A stretch of 38,421 nt of DNA from Deltaproteobacteria bacterium (GCA_015492305.1 WGFJ01000099.1:1-38421), one strand, 5' to 3'. Positions 25,194-33,853 are shown, numbered from the stretch's first letter. Made by a program: numbers and translations. Notes: generated by a model from the letters alone, not told the origin.

Positions 25194-25792
25194 GGAAGAC
25201 CCCCAGCCCTGTAGTTGAGGAGGAGAACCCTGCTCCTCCTCTCCCCCATCTCCACCACGGACACAGAGGCGTTATCCACATTGAAGGACCTCATATGCCT
25301 CAGGGGGATGTGCAGGTAGTGGCAGAGGATGGGCCTTATCACATCGGCATGGGAGACGAGCACAAAGGAGCCATGGCCATGGTCCTCGATGATCTCCCCT
25401 ATCAGTTCCATCCCCCTTTTCTGGACCATGCCTGCAGGCTCGACCCCTTCAGGAAGACTCCCATCAGGGTCCTCAAGGAACCTCCTGTATCCCTCCTCCC
25501 TGAGGAGCTCGTCGAAGGGCCTGCCCTCCCATGGTCCTATGCCTATCTCTATGAGCCTCTCATCCCTCACGATCCTTGCCCCTGTCTCTTCTCCGATGGC
25601 CTCTGCGGTCTCTACGGTCCTCCTTAGGGGACTTGTGTAGATCGCCTTTATCCCCTTAGCCCTGAGGAGCTTTGCCACCTTCCTGGCATCCTCAAGCCCT
25701 TTCCTGTTGAGAGGTATCTCCTTCCTGCCCATTGCACGCCTCTCCCTGTTCCAGTCCGTCTCCCCGTGTCTTACTATGTAGAGCCTTATCAT
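25190..25792 (-). CDS. histidine phosphatase (phosphoglycerate mutase-like, possible CobC)
   Basis: The 200-residue protein opens IRLYIVRHGETDWNRERRAM, with the RHG catalytic motif (His9) of the branch-1 histidine phosphatases. SPLRRTVETAEAIGEE, LIEIGIGPWEGRPFDE and LVSHADVIRP supply the other active-site residues (the second Arg, Glu and His). Length and sequence fit either a cofactor-dependent phosphoglycerate mutase-like phosphatase or the adenosylcobalamin-5'-phosphate phosphatase CobC. The 4-base overlap with cobO favours CobC, but sequence alone does not decide. Confidence 0.88.
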   Translation of the reverse strand: MIRLYIVRHGETDWNRERRAMGRKEIPLNRKGLEDARKVAKLLRAKGIKAIYTSPLRRTVETAEAIGEETGARIVRDERLIEIGIGPWEGRPFDELLREEGYRRFLEDPDGSLPEGVEPAGMVQKRGMELIGEIIEDHGHGSFVLVSHADVIRPILCHYLHIPLRHMRSFNVDNASVSVVEMGERRSRVLLLNYRAGGLP

Positions 25793-25992
25793 TTACAGCT
25801 GCTGCACTTCGATGGACTGGGCGTGCACGGACCGCAGGAAGGGCCACTCTGGGTCCCGGAGAGGCTGAAGGTGGAAAGGAGTCTCTCAAGCTCCGTGCTC
25901 CCGCAATAGGGACACCTTACCTCCTCATCCCTTCTGACAAGGCTTTCAAAGGTCCTTGAGCATCCCCTGCAGAGATACTCGAATATGGGCAT
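25789..25992 (-). CDS. FmdB-family zinc-ribbon protein
   Basis: The 67-residue protein starts at ATG 25992 (MPIFEYLCRGC) and carries two CxxC pairs, CRGC near residues 8-11 and CPYC near 27-30. They form the zinc ribbon of FmdB-type putative regulators. RLLSTFSLSG and a Cys-rich tail (SCGPC, CSSC) complete the usual layout. The frame extends upstream to 26130 only through the cdd gene and is not expected to be used. It overlaps the phosphatase gene by 4 bases. The family function is poorly defined. Confidence 0.88.
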   Translation of the reverse strand: MPIFEYLCRGCSRTFESLVRRDEEVRCPYCGSTELERLLSTFSLSGTQSGPSCGPCTPSPSKCSSCK

Positions 25993-25997
25993 AGGAT

Positions 25998-26390
25998 CTA
26001 CCCCCTTTCGTATATAAATGGAGAAGGTAACAGCTCCTTTATGGAAAGGGTCCTTATCTCCTCCCCCTCTTTCACTACAACCACAAGGGAGGGGCAGAAT
26101 TCGAAGAGGATCTGCCTGCAAGGACCGCATGGAAAGGTCGCTCTCCCTGAACTCGAGACAACCGCAATGGCCCTGAAGTCCCTTGCACCTTCCGACAGGG
26201 CCTTGTATAGTGCCACCCTCTCGGCACAGATGGTGAGCGTGAGGGATGGATTCTCTATATTGCAGCCTGTAAAGACCCTTCCATCCCCGGAGAGGATGGC
26301 ACTGCCAACCTTGAGGGAGGAAAAGGGGGCTATGGCCTGTTCCATCGCCCTTTCTGCATCCCTGATAAGTGCATCCACATCCATCCCCAT
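25998..26390 (-). CDS. cdd: cytidine deaminase
   Basis: This salvage enzyme converts cytidine and deoxycytidine to the uridine forms. ATG 26390 is chosen because GAGGGG lies 4 bases before it. A second ATG at 26384 is also possible. The 130-residue product has the zinc site in TICAERVAL (Cys plus catalytic Glu) and in PCGPCRQIL (two Cys), with GCNIENPSL for substrate binding. This is the small tetrameric form. It follows the purine nucleoside phosphorylase stop by one base. Confidence 0.95.
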   Translation of the reverse strand: MGMDVDALIRDAERAMEQAIAPFSSLKVGSAILSGDGRVFTGCNIENPSLTLTICAERVALYKALSEGARDFRAIAVVSSSGRATFPCGPCRQILFEFCPSLVVVVKEGEEIRTLSIKELLPSPFIYERG

Positions 26391-26391
26391 C

Positions 26392-27183
26392 TCACCCCTC
26401 AAGCAGAGGTACGGCCCTCTTTATAACCCTGAACAGTTCCCTCCCCTTCTCCATGGCCACCCTGACCACCTCCTCGTGGCTTACCCCTCCACCTGCCCTG
26501 TTTGTTACAAGGGAAAGGCCCATCACATCCATGCCCAGAAAGCGCGCCATTATCACCTCAGGAACGGTGGACATGCATACCGCATCCGCCCCCAGGGTCT
26601 TAAGCATCCTTATCTCTGCCCTTGTCTCATAGCTTGGTCCCTGAAGTGCGGCAAGGACCCCTGTTTTCAAGGATACCTCCCCTGTCTCCTCAAGGAGTGC
26701 CTCGTAGAGGTCTATGCGGTAAGGCCTGGACATGTCCACAAAGATCTCCCCCTCCATCCCCCTCAGGGGATTGAAGCCCATCAGATTGATATGGTCCTCT
26801 ATGAAGAGGAGGTCCCCGGGCTCAAGGTCATCCCTTATGCCACCGCTTGAGCATGTCACTATCAGTCCTTTCACCCCAAGGGCCTTGAGGACCCTCACAG
26901 GGAAGGTTATGACCTCCGGTTCAAGGCCCTCGTAGTAGTGCCCCCTCCCGGACAGGATGATCACCCTCCTTCCCCCCACAGTGCCTGCTATAAGGAGGTT
27001 CCTGTGCCCCTCCACCCTGGAGGAGAAGAAGTTCGGTATCTCCCCGTAGGGTATAACCAGCCCTCCTTCAACCTCCTCCCCGAGCCCCTGGAGGCCGCTT
27101 CCAAGGATTATACCCACCCCTGCCTCCCCTACCCTCTCTCTGAGGCAGGCCACCGTCTCTTTCAGCTGGTATGACAGGGTCAA
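26392..27183 (-). CDS. purine nucleoside phosphorylase (trimeric type)
   Basis: The start is TTG 27183, overlapping the previous stop as TTGA, with GGAGGAT 7 bases upstream. The product is 263 residues. IILGSGLQGLGEEVE is the phosphate loop. Other family features are VEGHRNLLIAGTVGGRRVIILSGRGHYYEG, the VTCSSGGIRDDLEPGDLLFIEDHINLMG stretch, ALQGPSYETRAEI and the base-binding VTNRAGG. It cleaves purine nucleosides with phosphate for salvage. A second phosphorylase of the same superfamily (mtnP) lies in the same operon, so the two divide the substrates. Confidence 0.95.
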   Translation of the reverse strand: MTLSYQLKETVACLRERVGEAGVGIILGSGLQGLGEEVEGGLVIPYGEIPNFFSSRVEGHRNLLIAGTVGGRRVIILSGRGHYYEGLEPEVITFPVRVLKALGVKGLIVTCSSGGIRDDLEPGDLLFIEDHINLMGFNPLRGMEGEIFVDMSRPYRIDLYEALLEETGEVSLKTGVLAALQGPSYETRAEIRMLKTLGADAVCMSTVPEVIMARFLGMDVMGLSLVTNRAGGGVSHEEVVRVAMEKGRELFRVIKRAVPLLEG

Positions 27184-27815
27184 TTTGAATCCTCCGGAAG
27201 GCTTATCCTTATCACCTTTCCAGACTCACCGGGCACACCGAGGTCCTTGCCGTCAAAGAAGATCCTCACACCCCCGGCATTGCCTATGACGATGAAGAAA
27301 CCCTTCTTTGCCGTCCACTTCGCCTCTTCACCGGGCTTCAAGAGGGTCTCCTCTATATCCTTCCCGTCAATAACCACCTTGATCCAGGTGGGCTCTACCG
27401 CCTTGAGTCGCAGGACATGCCCTTTAGGGGCCTCTTCAGGAGGGGGCTTTTCGGCCTCCTTCAAAAAGGATACAAGAAAGACCACAAGGAGGGCCATGAG
27501 CAAAAGCCCCCCGATCACCACCGCCTTGAGGAGGCCCCTTCTTTCCCGCCCTTCCTCCACCGCCCTCACCTCTTCCCTCTCCCTTTCAAGGTAGTCTTCA
27601 TACCTCAGGACCGCGTCATCAGGGTCGAGGCCTATATACTGGGCATAGGACCTCACAAAGCCCTTTACGAAGACCGGAGGGGGAAGGGAGGAAAGGTCAT
27701 CAGACTCAAGGGCCTCAAGGAGTTTTATGTTTATCTTCGTTGCCCTTGCTATCTCTTCAAGGGATATCCCACGGAGTTCCCTTTCCCTCTTCAGATAGGT
27801 GCCGATAGTTGCCAA
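27180..27815 (-). CDS. RodZ-like membrane protein with helix-turn-helix and DUF4115
   Basis: The 211-residue protein has an N-terminal HTH of the Xre type (TYLKRERELRGISLEEIARA), a charged linker and one membrane helix near residues 94-117 (LLKAVVIGGLLLMALLVVFL). A C-terminal beta domain of the DUF4115 type follows (LKAVEPTWIKVVIDGKDIEE ... GKVIRISLP). This is the layout of the cell-shape factor RodZ, which links MreB to the elongation machinery. mreB is not nearby, so the call is made from architecture. It follows the TPR lipoprotein by 21 bases. Confidence 0.87.
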   Translation of the reverse strand: MATIGTYLKRERELRGISLEEIARATKINIKLLEALESDDLSSLPPPVFVKGFVRSYAQYIGLDPDDAVLRYEDYLEREREEVRAVEEGRERRGLLKAVVIGGLLLMALLVVFLVSFLKEAEKPPPEEAPKGHVLRLKAVEPTWIKVVIDGKDIEETLLKPGEEAKWTAKKGFFIVIGNAGGVRIFFDGKDLGVPGESGKVIRISLPEDSN

Positions 27816-27836
27816 GGTCTTACACCTTCAGGGGGC

Positions 27837-28574
27837 CTACTTGAGGAGTTCGATATACTCCTTTGCGGATCGAGCAAATCTACCCTCAGGGGAGAGCCTC
27901 ACCACCTCTTTGAAGGCCTCTATGGCCTTGTCTATCTCCCTTGTCTTGATGTATGCCATGCCCAGGTTGTACCGGGCCTCCACATACCCGGGTGTGATGG
28001 AAAGGGCCTTTTTAAAGGCCTTCACCGCATCAGGCCCCTTTCCCATCTTGAGATAAGTGAGGCCCAGGTTGTTGTAGGCAAGGCTGTACCTGGGATTTGC
28101 CTCAAGGGCCTTCTTGAAGGCCTCCTCCGCCTCCCTGTACATCCCCTTATTGTAGTAGGCCCATCCCATGTTGTTGTGAGGGATCTCAGGGGTGGGGTAG
28201 AAGATGTCCTTCAGGGCCTTCTTCGATTCATCGATGGCCTCATCCCACCTCTTCTGACGCAGATAAAGGGCACCAAGGTTCACATAGGCATCGGAAAGCT
28301 TGGGGTTGAGTTCTATGGCCTTCTTGAAGCTCTCCTCTGCCTCCTGAAACATCCCCTTTGCAAAATAGGCAAGGCCAAGGGCATTGAGGTATTCGGCCTT
28401 CTCTGGATCGAGCTTCACAGCCCTGGTGAGCTCCACAAGGGCCGATGTCGTATCTCCACCCTGTAGATAGGTGAGTCCCATCTGGTAATGGATGCTTGCC
28501 TTCTCCTTGAGATCAGGCCCGGAGGCGCAGGAGGCAAGGAATAGAAGGAGGAGTACGAGGCCCTTCCTCATCAC
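27837..28574 (-). CDS. TPR lipoprotein (PilF/PilW-like)
   Basis: The 245-residue protein begins with a lipoprotein signal whose lipobox is LASC (Cys16). It then carries about six tetratricopeptide repeats from residue 27 on, for example YQMGLTYLQGGDTTSALVEL, YLNALGLAYFAKGMFQEAEE and YNNLGLTYLKMGKGPDAVKA. The layout resembles PilF/PilW, an outer-membrane lipoprotein that assembles the type IV pilus secretin, but no pilus gene is nearby and generic TPR lipoproteins look the same. The ATG overlaps the kinase stop by 4 bases. Confidence 0.85.
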   Translation of the reverse strand: MMRKGLVLLLLFLASCASGPDLKEKASIHYQMGLTYLQGGDTTSALVELTRAVKLDPEKAEYLNALGLAYFAKGMFQEAEESFKKAIELNPKLSDAYVNLGALYLRQKRWDEAIDESKKALKDIFYPTPEIPHNNMGWAYYNKGMYREAEEAFKKALEANPRYSLAYNNLGLTYLKMGKGPDAVKAFKKALSITPGYVEARYNLGMAYIKTREIDKAIEAFKEVVRLSPEGRFARSAKEYIELLK

Positions 28575-29482
28575 CCTATATCTCTGAAATAGGTGAGTTT
28601 CTTGAACTCCCTGTACCTTTCCTCTATCTCATCCATGGTGAGAGCCTTTATCCTCCTGAGGCTGAAGTCCTCCACCACAAAGGAGGCCATCACACTCCCG
28701 AAAACGATGGCCTGCCTCATTGTATCCTCATCTACCTGATTGGTATAGGCAAGGAACCCCATGAATCCACCGGCAAAGGTGTCACCTGCACCGGTTGGAT
28801 CGAAGACAAACTCCAGGGGGTAAGCAGGGGTGGCAAAGATGGAAGATCCGTTGAAGGAGAGGACCCCGTATTCCCCCCTCTTTATTATGAGTGTCTTCGG
28901 CCCCATGGAGGTGATCTTCTTTGCAGCCTTTACGAGGTTTGGCTCACCGGATAGCTGCCTTGCCTCCCCTTCGTTTATGGTGAGGACATCCACCCTGCCA
29001 AGGACCCTTTCAAGCTCCTTTGGTTTCTTCTCTATCCAGTAGTTCATCGTGTCACAGGCAACCATTCTGGGCCCTTTTACCTGATTGAGCACATCCATCT
29101 GGAGTTCGGGATCGATGTTACCGAGAAAGACATAGGGGCTCTCCCTGTAGCTGTCCGGTATCCTGGGAGAGAAGTCCTCAAAGACATTCAACTGGGTATC
29201 AAGGGTATGGGCCTCATTCAGATCGAAGCCATACCTGCCCTTCCATCTGAAGGTCCTGCCTTCCCTCCTCTGGAGTCCCTCTGTATCCACACCCCTTTCC
29301 CTGAGAAAGGCAAGCTCCTCTTCAGGGAGGTCATCCCCCACCACCGCGACAAGCCTCACAGGGGAAAAGTAGCTTGCCGATGTGGAGAAATAGGTGGCAG
29401 AACCACCAAGGACCTCTTCTGCCCTGCCAAAGGGTGTTTCAACCGTATCAAGGGCAACCGACCCTACAACCAGTACGCTCAC
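28571..29482 (-). CDS. PfkB-family sugar/nucleoside kinase
   Basis: The start is GTG 29482 after AGGAGGTGTGA. The 303-residue protein has the N-terminal SVLVVGSVALDTVETPFG strand and a GGSATYFSTSASYF substrate region. The C-terminal signature FDPTGAGDTFAGGFMGFLAY carries the anion hole and catalytic Asp of ribokinase/PfkB kinases. The substrate cannot be read off. Its place directly after mtnP and near other nucleoside enzymes suggests a nucleoside or a sugar from nucleoside breakdown. A 75-base gap separates it from mtnP, the longest in this operon. Confidence 0.88.
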   Translation of the reverse strand: MSVLVVGSVALDTVETPFGRAEEVLGGSATYFSTSASYFSPVRLVAVVGDDLPEEELAFLRERGVDTEGLQRREGRTFRWKGRYGFDLNEAHTLDTQLNVFEDFSPRIPDSYRESPYVFLGNIDPELQMDVLNQVKGPRMVACDTMNYWIEKKPKELERVLGRVDVLTINEGEARQLSGEPNLVKAAKKITSMGPKTLIIKRGEYGVLSFNGSSIFATPAYPLEFVFDPTGAGDTFAGGFMGFLAYTNQVDEDTMRQAIVFGSVMASFVVEDFSLRRIKALTMDEIEERYREFKKLTYFRDIG

Positions 29483-29557
29483 TCACACCTCCTGTCTTCC
29501 GGTCTAAAGACCTATTTTACCCATTTTCTGCCTTATTTCCAGATCTTTTGCTATCCT

Positions 29558-30418
29558 TCAGGCCATATACTTACCCAGGATGGGTTCAAGGATCTTCTTC
29601 GTCTCCTCAGGTATGAGGTCCTTTGAGGTGACTATGGCATCCCTGAGGGCGGTGGAACAGAGGCACTTCCTCTCCTCCCCTATCCTCTCCACAGCCCCCT
29701 TTATAATGGCCTTTGCATTGCTCACATTCCTGTTCAGGGTCTCAAGGATGGCCTCAACCGTCACATCCTCCTCTGTCTCATGCCAGCAGTCATAGTCGGT
29801 TGCAAGGGCCAGGGTGGCGTAGCATATCTCCGCCTCCCTTGCAAGCCTTGCCTCCGGCAGGTTGGTCATACCTATGACATCCACCCCCCACTTCCTGTAG
29901 ATCATGGATTCGGCCCTTGTCGAGAACTGGGGGCCCTCGATGCAGATGTAGGTCCCTCCCCTGTGGATGGGGATGCCAAGGTCCTTTCCGGTCTCAAAGA
30001 GGACCCTCGAAAGCTCTGGACACACAGGATCGGCAAGTCCCACATGGGCAACAACACCATTCCCAAAGAAGGTGGAAGGCCTTCCCTTTGTCCTGTCAAA
30101 GAACTGATCCGGAACCACTATCTCACCGGGCCTTATCTCCTCCTTCATGCTCCCCACTGCTGAAACGGAGATGATCCACTCCACACCAAGGAGCTTCATG
30201 CCGTAGATGTTTGCCCTGAAGTTTATCTCAGAAGGCGAGATCCTGTGGCCCCTCCCATGCCTCGGAAGGAAGACAAGGGTGTTCTCACCGAACCTTCCCT
30301 TTATAAAGGCATCCGAGGGCTCTCCGAAGGGTGTGGATATCCTCACCTCTTCAACCCCCTCAAGTCCCTCCATCTCGTAGAGGCCACTGCCTCCGATGAT
30401 ACCTATCACCTTTCCCAT
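29558..30418 (-). CDS. mtnP: S-methyl-5'-thioadenosine phosphorylase
   Basis: ATG 30418 (MGKVIGIIGGSGLYEM) is chosen because AAGGAGGATAGG precedes it directly. An upstream ATG at 30436 lies inside rlmN. The 286-residue protein has the phosphate-binding GIIGGSGLY, LPRHGRGHRISPSEINFRAN and the TYICIEGPQFSTRAES / MTNLPEARLAREAEICY blocks that define the MTAP branch. It releases adenine from methylthioadenosine, a by-product of polyamine synthesis and radical SAM chemistry, and returns methionine carbon. Some bacterial MTAPs accept inosine or adenosine, so the exact specificity is not certain. Confidence 0.93.
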   Translation of the reverse strand: MGKVIGIIGGSGLYEMEGLEGVEEVRISTPFGEPSDAFIKGRFGENTLVFLPRHGRGHRISPSEINFRANIYGMKLLGVEWIISVSAVGSMKEEIRPGEIVVPDQFFDRTKGRPSTFFGNGVVAHVGLADPVCPELSRVLFETGKDLGIPIHRGGTYICIEGPQFSTRAESMIYRKWGVDVIGMTNLPEARLAREAEICYATLALATDYDCWHETEEDVTVEAILETLNRNVSNAKAIIKGAVERIGEERKCLCSTALRDAIVTSKDLIPEETKKILEPILGKYMA

Positions 30419-30419
30419 C

Positions 30420-31478
30420 CTATCCTCCTTGTTCATTGATCTTCAGGGGCTCCTTTGATGATGCCCTCAGAAGGCCGCACGCTGCGGAGATATCGACTCC
30501 CTTGCTCTCCCGTATGAATGTGGCTATGTTGTGGCTCCTCAGGATCTCCTGGAACCTAAGGACCCTCTCCATGGGTGGCCTCCTGAATCCCGATCCCGGG
30601 AAGGGATTAAAGGGTATGAGGTTTACCTTCCTGGGTATCCCTTTCAGGAGCCTCACAAGCCTTTCGGCATCCTCTGGTGAGTCATTCACCCCATCTATGA
30701 GGACGTATTCAAAGGTAATCCTCCTTCTCCTTGGTATGGGTAGTCCCCTCAGTGTTTTAAGCAGTTCCTCAAGGGGATACCTCCTGTTTATGGGCATGAG
30801 GTAGTCCCTCACCTCGTTGGTTGTGGCATTGAGGGAAACGGCAAGGTTCACCTGAAACTCCCTGAAGAGCCTCCTTATACCGTCGGGGAGCCCTGCTGTT
30901 GAAAGGGTTATCCTCCTCTGGGAGAAGTTCCAGGTATGTCTGGATGTGGCAAGTCTCAGGAAGGATGAGACCTCTTTGTAGTTTGCAAGGGGTTCGCCCA
31001 TACCCATGAGGACTATGTTGGTTATCCTCTCCCCCTCTTTCAGGTTCTCCATGGCCACAAGGACCTGATCCATCATCTCATAGGCCCTGAGGTTCCTCTT
31101 GAGCCCCCCTCTGCCGGTAAGGCAGAAGCGACACCCAAGGGCACACCCTATCTGGGTTGAGATGCACAGGGTAAGCCTTCCCTCATCAGGTATGAGAACA
31201 GATTCCACCCCTTCCCCATCTATCATCCCGAGAAGGAGCTTCCTTGTCCCGTCCCTTGATACCCTGATGTTAAGGAGAGGCGGGGTAAAGATGTAAAACC
31301 CCTCCGAAAGCCTCTGCCTCAGGGTCTTTGAAAAGACCGTGATGGAAGAGAGATCCTTCACCCCCCTTCCGTATATCCAGGACAGGAGTTGATCCTTCCT
31401 GTAGGGAGGCTCACCGAGACCCTGAAAGAGCCCATCAAGGCCATCGGGTATCAACTCCTTTATGTTTGTCAGCCCCAC
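30420..31478 (-). CDS. rlmN: 23S rRNA (and tRNA) adenine-C2 methyltransferase
   Basis: RlmN is a radical SAM enzyme that methylates A2503 in 23S rRNA. CALGCRFCLTG carries the CxxxCxxC cluster site. VLMGMGEPLANY, LSTAGLPDGI, LAVSLNA and YVLIDGVNDSPEDAERL are family blocks. The C-terminal ISAACGLLRA contains the second catalytic cysteine. I start at GTG 31478 (MGLTNIKELIPDG), giving 352 residues of normal length. An ATG at 31517 is possible but would overlap ndk, and neither has a good ribosome site. The stop lies one base before mtnP. Confidence 0.94.
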   Translation of the reverse strand: MGLTNIKELIPDGLDGLFQGLGEPPYRKDQLLSWIYGRGVKDLSSITVFSKTLRQRLSEGFYIFTPPLLNIRVSRDGTRKLLLGMIDGEGVESVLIPDEGRLTLCISTQIGCALGCRFCLTGRGGLKRNLRAYEMMDQVLVAMENLKEGERITNIVLMGMGEPLANYKEVSSFLRLATSRHTWNFSQRRITLSTAGLPDGIRRLFREFQVNLAVSLNATTNEVRDYLMPINRRYPLEELLKTLRGLPIPRRRRITFEYVLIDGVNDSPEDAERLVRLLKGIPRKVNLIPFNPFPGSGFRRPPMERVLRFQEILRSHNIATFIRESKGVDISAACGLLRASSKEPLKINEQGG

Positions 31479-31488
31479 TGATCTGGAT

Positions 31489-31911
31489 TCAGCCCCTTGT
31501 GTGGATCTCAAGGGCATTGAAAAAGAAACCTATCTCAAACCTTGCCGTTTCAGGTGAATCAGAGCCATGGACTATGTTCGCCTCTATGGAGTCGGCAAAC
31601 TCCCTCCTTATGGTCCCGGGGGCAGCCTCCTTTGGATTCGTGGCCCCCATGACCTCCCTCACCTTCCCTATGGCCCCTTCCCCTTCGATGACCATGGGAA
31701 CTATCGGACCTGAAGACATGAAGTCTGTGAGGCTTTCGAAGAAGGGTCTCTCCCTGTGGACATGGTAGAAGGCCTTGGCCTCCTCCTTGGTTATCCTCAC
31801 CATCTTCAGGGCCACAACCTTAAGCCCCTCCCTTTCGAACCTCCTTATTACCTCTCCGATGAGGCCCTTTCTCACCCCATCCGGTTTCACGATCGATAAG
31901 GTCCTTTCCAT
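31489..31911 (-). CDS. ndk: nucleoside-diphosphate kinase
   Basis: The 140-residue cytoplasmic enzyme exchanges terminal phosphates between nucleoside di- and triphosphates. It opens [13 protein letters not shown], has the [20 protein letters not shown] block and carries the phospho-histidine in [13 protein letters not shown]. The length is standard. It follows truA by 26 bases and fits the nucleotide theme of this operon. Confidence 0.97.
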   Translation of the reverse strand: MERTLSIVKPDGVRKGLIGEVIRRFEREGLKVVALKMVRITKEEAKAFYHVHRERPFFESLTDFMSSGPIVPMVIEGEGAIGKVREVMGATNPKEAAPGTIRREFADSIEANIVHGSDSPETARFEIGFFFNALEIHTRG

Positions 31912-31937
31912 TACCTACCTCCTTTCTCTGGTCTTTT

Positions 31938-32672
31938 TCAGTACTCCACCTTCTTCAGGAATAGACCCCCTGGAGGGGCACAGACACCTGCCCTCTTCCT
32001 GTCCCTTGCCTCTATTATCCCCTCCAGATCCTCAAGTGTGAACCTCCCTCTCCCGAGATCCACGAGGGTCCCCACGATGTTCCTCACCATGTGTCTGAGA
32101 AAGGCCCTGCCCCTGACCTCCACCTTCAGGAGATCCCCCTCCCTCACCATCTCTATGGAATCAATGCTCCTTATGGGATGACGGGCGGTGCAACCCGTTG
32201 CCCTGAAGGAGGAGAAATCCCTCTCCCCTGTGAGGAGGGAGGCCCCCTTCCTCATGGTTTCAAGATCAAGGTCTTCCCATACATGCCATGAGTAATTCCT
32301 GTAGAGGGCAGGAGGAAAGGGCCTGTTGAATATGAGGTAGAGGTACACCTTCGCCTTTGCCCATCTCCTTGCATCGAAATCCATCTCCACATCCTCTGCA
32401 GACCTCACAACTATGTCAGGTGGAAGGAGGGAGTTCAAGGCCCTTTGAAGGGAATCTGCAGGGATGGTCGAATGGGTGTAGAAGTTAGCCACCTGTCCAA
32501 GGGCATGGACCCCTGCATCAGTCCTCCCTGCTGCCCGAAGCTTTACCACTTCCCCTGTCACCTTCTTTATGCACTCCTTCAGCACCCCCTCTATCGTCCT
32601 CTGGCCAGGCTGGACCTGCCATCCGGCATACCCTGTGCCGTCGTACTCAAGGAGGAGCCTTACATTCCTCAT
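31938..32672 (-). CDS. truA: tRNA pseudouridine(38-40) synthase
   Basis: The 244-residue enzyme isomerises uridines 38-40 in the tRNA anticodon arm. RLLLEYDGTGYAGWQVQPGQRT is the N-terminal signature, and AAGRTDAGVHALGQVANF holds the catalytic Asp. Later blocks RDFSSFRATGC, GRAFLRHMVRNIVGTLVDLG and the closing APPGGLFLKKVEY agree. The gene starts 6 bases after asd. Confidence 0.97.
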   Translation of the reverse strand: MRNVRLLLEYDGTGYAGWQVQPGQRTIEGVLKECIKKVTGEVVKLRAAGRTDAGVHALGQVANFYTHSTIPADSLQRALNSLLPPDIVVRSAEDVEMDFDARRWAKAKVYLYLIFNRPFPPALYRNYSWHVWEDLDLETMRKGASLLTGERDFSSFRATGCTARHPIRSIDSIEMVREGDLLKVEVRGRAFLRHMVRNIVGTLVDLGRGRFTLEDLEGIIEARDRKRAGVCAPPGGLFLKKVEY

Positions 32673-32678
32673 CAGAAT

Positions 32679-33701
32679 TTAGAGGTAATCCCTGATCAGT
32701 ATCTCCGCTATCTGAACAGCGTTAAGGGCTGCCCCTTTCCTGATGTTGTCGGCCACGATCCAGAGGTTTATGCCATTGGGGATGGTCCTGTCCTCCCTTA
32801 TCCTTCCAACGAAGACCTCATCCCTCTCCGAGGCATCAAGGGGGGTGGGATATACACCCTTTGATGGATCGTCCATCACCACAACACCAGGGGCCTCTGA
32901 CAGGATCTCCCTTACCTCCTGGGGGGTGAGCTTCCTCTCCGTCTCTATGTTTACCGACTCGCAGTGGCAGTTGAATACAGGGACCCTCACCGTGGTTGCA
33001 CTCACCAGGATGGAGTCGTCTTCCATGATCTTCTTCGTTTCGTTCATCATCTTTGCCTCTTCCTTAGTGTATCCATCCTCCAGGAACACATCAATCTGGG
33101 GGATGCAGTTGAAGGCTATCCTCTTGGGGAAGACCTTTACCTCCACCTCCCGGAGATTGAAGAGATCCCTCACCTGCTGGGAGAGTTCCTCCACAGCCTC
33201 CTTGCCGGCCCCGGAGACAGCCTGATATGTGGAAACAACGACCCTCTTCACCCCTGCTGCATCATGGATGGGTTTCAGGACGAGGACAAGCTGGATGGTG
33301 GAGCAGTTGGGATTTGCGATGATCCCCTTCTTCCTGAAATCCACTATGGCGTGGCTGTTCACCTCCGGGACAACAAGGGGGACATCAGGGTCCATCCTGA
33401 AGTAGCTCGTGTTATCGATGACGATGCACCCTGCCTCTGCAGCCTTTGGTGCATAGACGGCACTTACAGAAGCACCAGGAGAAAAAAGCCCTATATCCAC
33501 CCCATCAAAGGTCTCCTCTGAAAGGGCCCCCACCTTCAACTTCTCTCCCCTGAAGTTAAGCTCTGTCCCGGCAGATCTCTCAGAGGCAAGGAGCCTCAGT
33601 TCTTTTACAGGGAAATCCCTCTCCTCCAGGATCCTTATCATCTCCTGCCCCACCATGCCGGTGGCACCCGCTATGGCTACTGTATATGAATCCTTCTTCA
33701 T
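32679..33701 (-). CDS. asd: aspartate-semialdehyde dehydrogenase
   Basis: The 340-residue enzyme reduces aspartyl phosphate to the semialdehyde, the branch point for lysine/diaminopimelate, threonine and methionine. AIAGATGMVGQEMIRIL is the NADP site, NPNCSTIQLVL contains the catalytic Cys, and the GAGKEAVEEL and RVPVFNCHCESVNIE blocks are typical. ATG 33701 has GGAGGGAGG immediately upstream. It is the first gene of the long minus-strand operon, behind a good sigma-70 promoter. Confidence 0.97.
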   Translation of the reverse strand: MKKDSYTVAIAGATGMVGQEMIRILEERDFPVKELRLLASERSAGTELNFRGEKLKVGALSEETFDGVDIGLFSPGASVSAVYAPKAAEAGCIVIDNTSYFRMDPDVPLVVPEVNSHAIVDFRKKGIIANPNCSTIQLVLVLKPIHDAAGVKRVVVSTYQAVSGAGKEAVEELSQQVRDLFNLREVEVKVFPKRIAFNCIPQIDVFLEDGYTKEEAKMMNETKKIMEDDSILVSATTVRVPVFNCHCESVNIETERKLTPQEVREILSEAPGVVVMDDPSKGVYPTPLDASERDEVFVGRIREDRTIPNGINLWIVADNIRKGAALNAVQIAEILIRDYL

Positions 33702-33735
33702 CCTCCCTCCTGTGAAGACCGATCAAGGATAAACT

Positions 33736-33756
33736 TAAAGGGCCTGAGGCCCTTTA
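33736..33756. other. perfect hairpin/palindrome at the asd transcription start
   Basis: TAAAGGGCC and GGCCCTTTA form a 9-base perfect stem with a 3-base loop. On the minus strand it begins about where the asd transcript would start, so it could be an operator or a 5'-end stabilising hairpin. Neither strand has a T-run after it, which argues against a terminator. Confidence 0.55.
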
Positions 33757-33759
33757 GGA

Positions 33760-33788
33760 ATGATAACCGAACCGCTTACCTTCGTCAA
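33760..33788 (-). promoter_or_regulatory. sigma-70 promoter of the asd operon
   Basis: On the minus strand TTGACG (33788-33783), a 17-base spacer and TATCAT (33765-33760). Each box has five of six consensus bases. The start would be near 33753, about 50 bases before the asd ATG. Confidence 0.75.
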
Positions 33789-33824
33789 GCCCGTTGAAGG
33801 GTTCAACCCAGGGCCTTTTTGGTA

Positions 33825-33853
33825 GTGACATTTTTCATCCTTTCTGCTATATA
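33825..33853 (+). promoter_or_regulatory. sigma-70 promoter of gatA
   Basis: GTGACA (33825-33830), a 17-base spacer and TATATA (33848-33853) precede the GTG start at 33896. It is divergent from the asd promoter, with the two core promoters about 37 bases apart. Confidence 0.65.
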
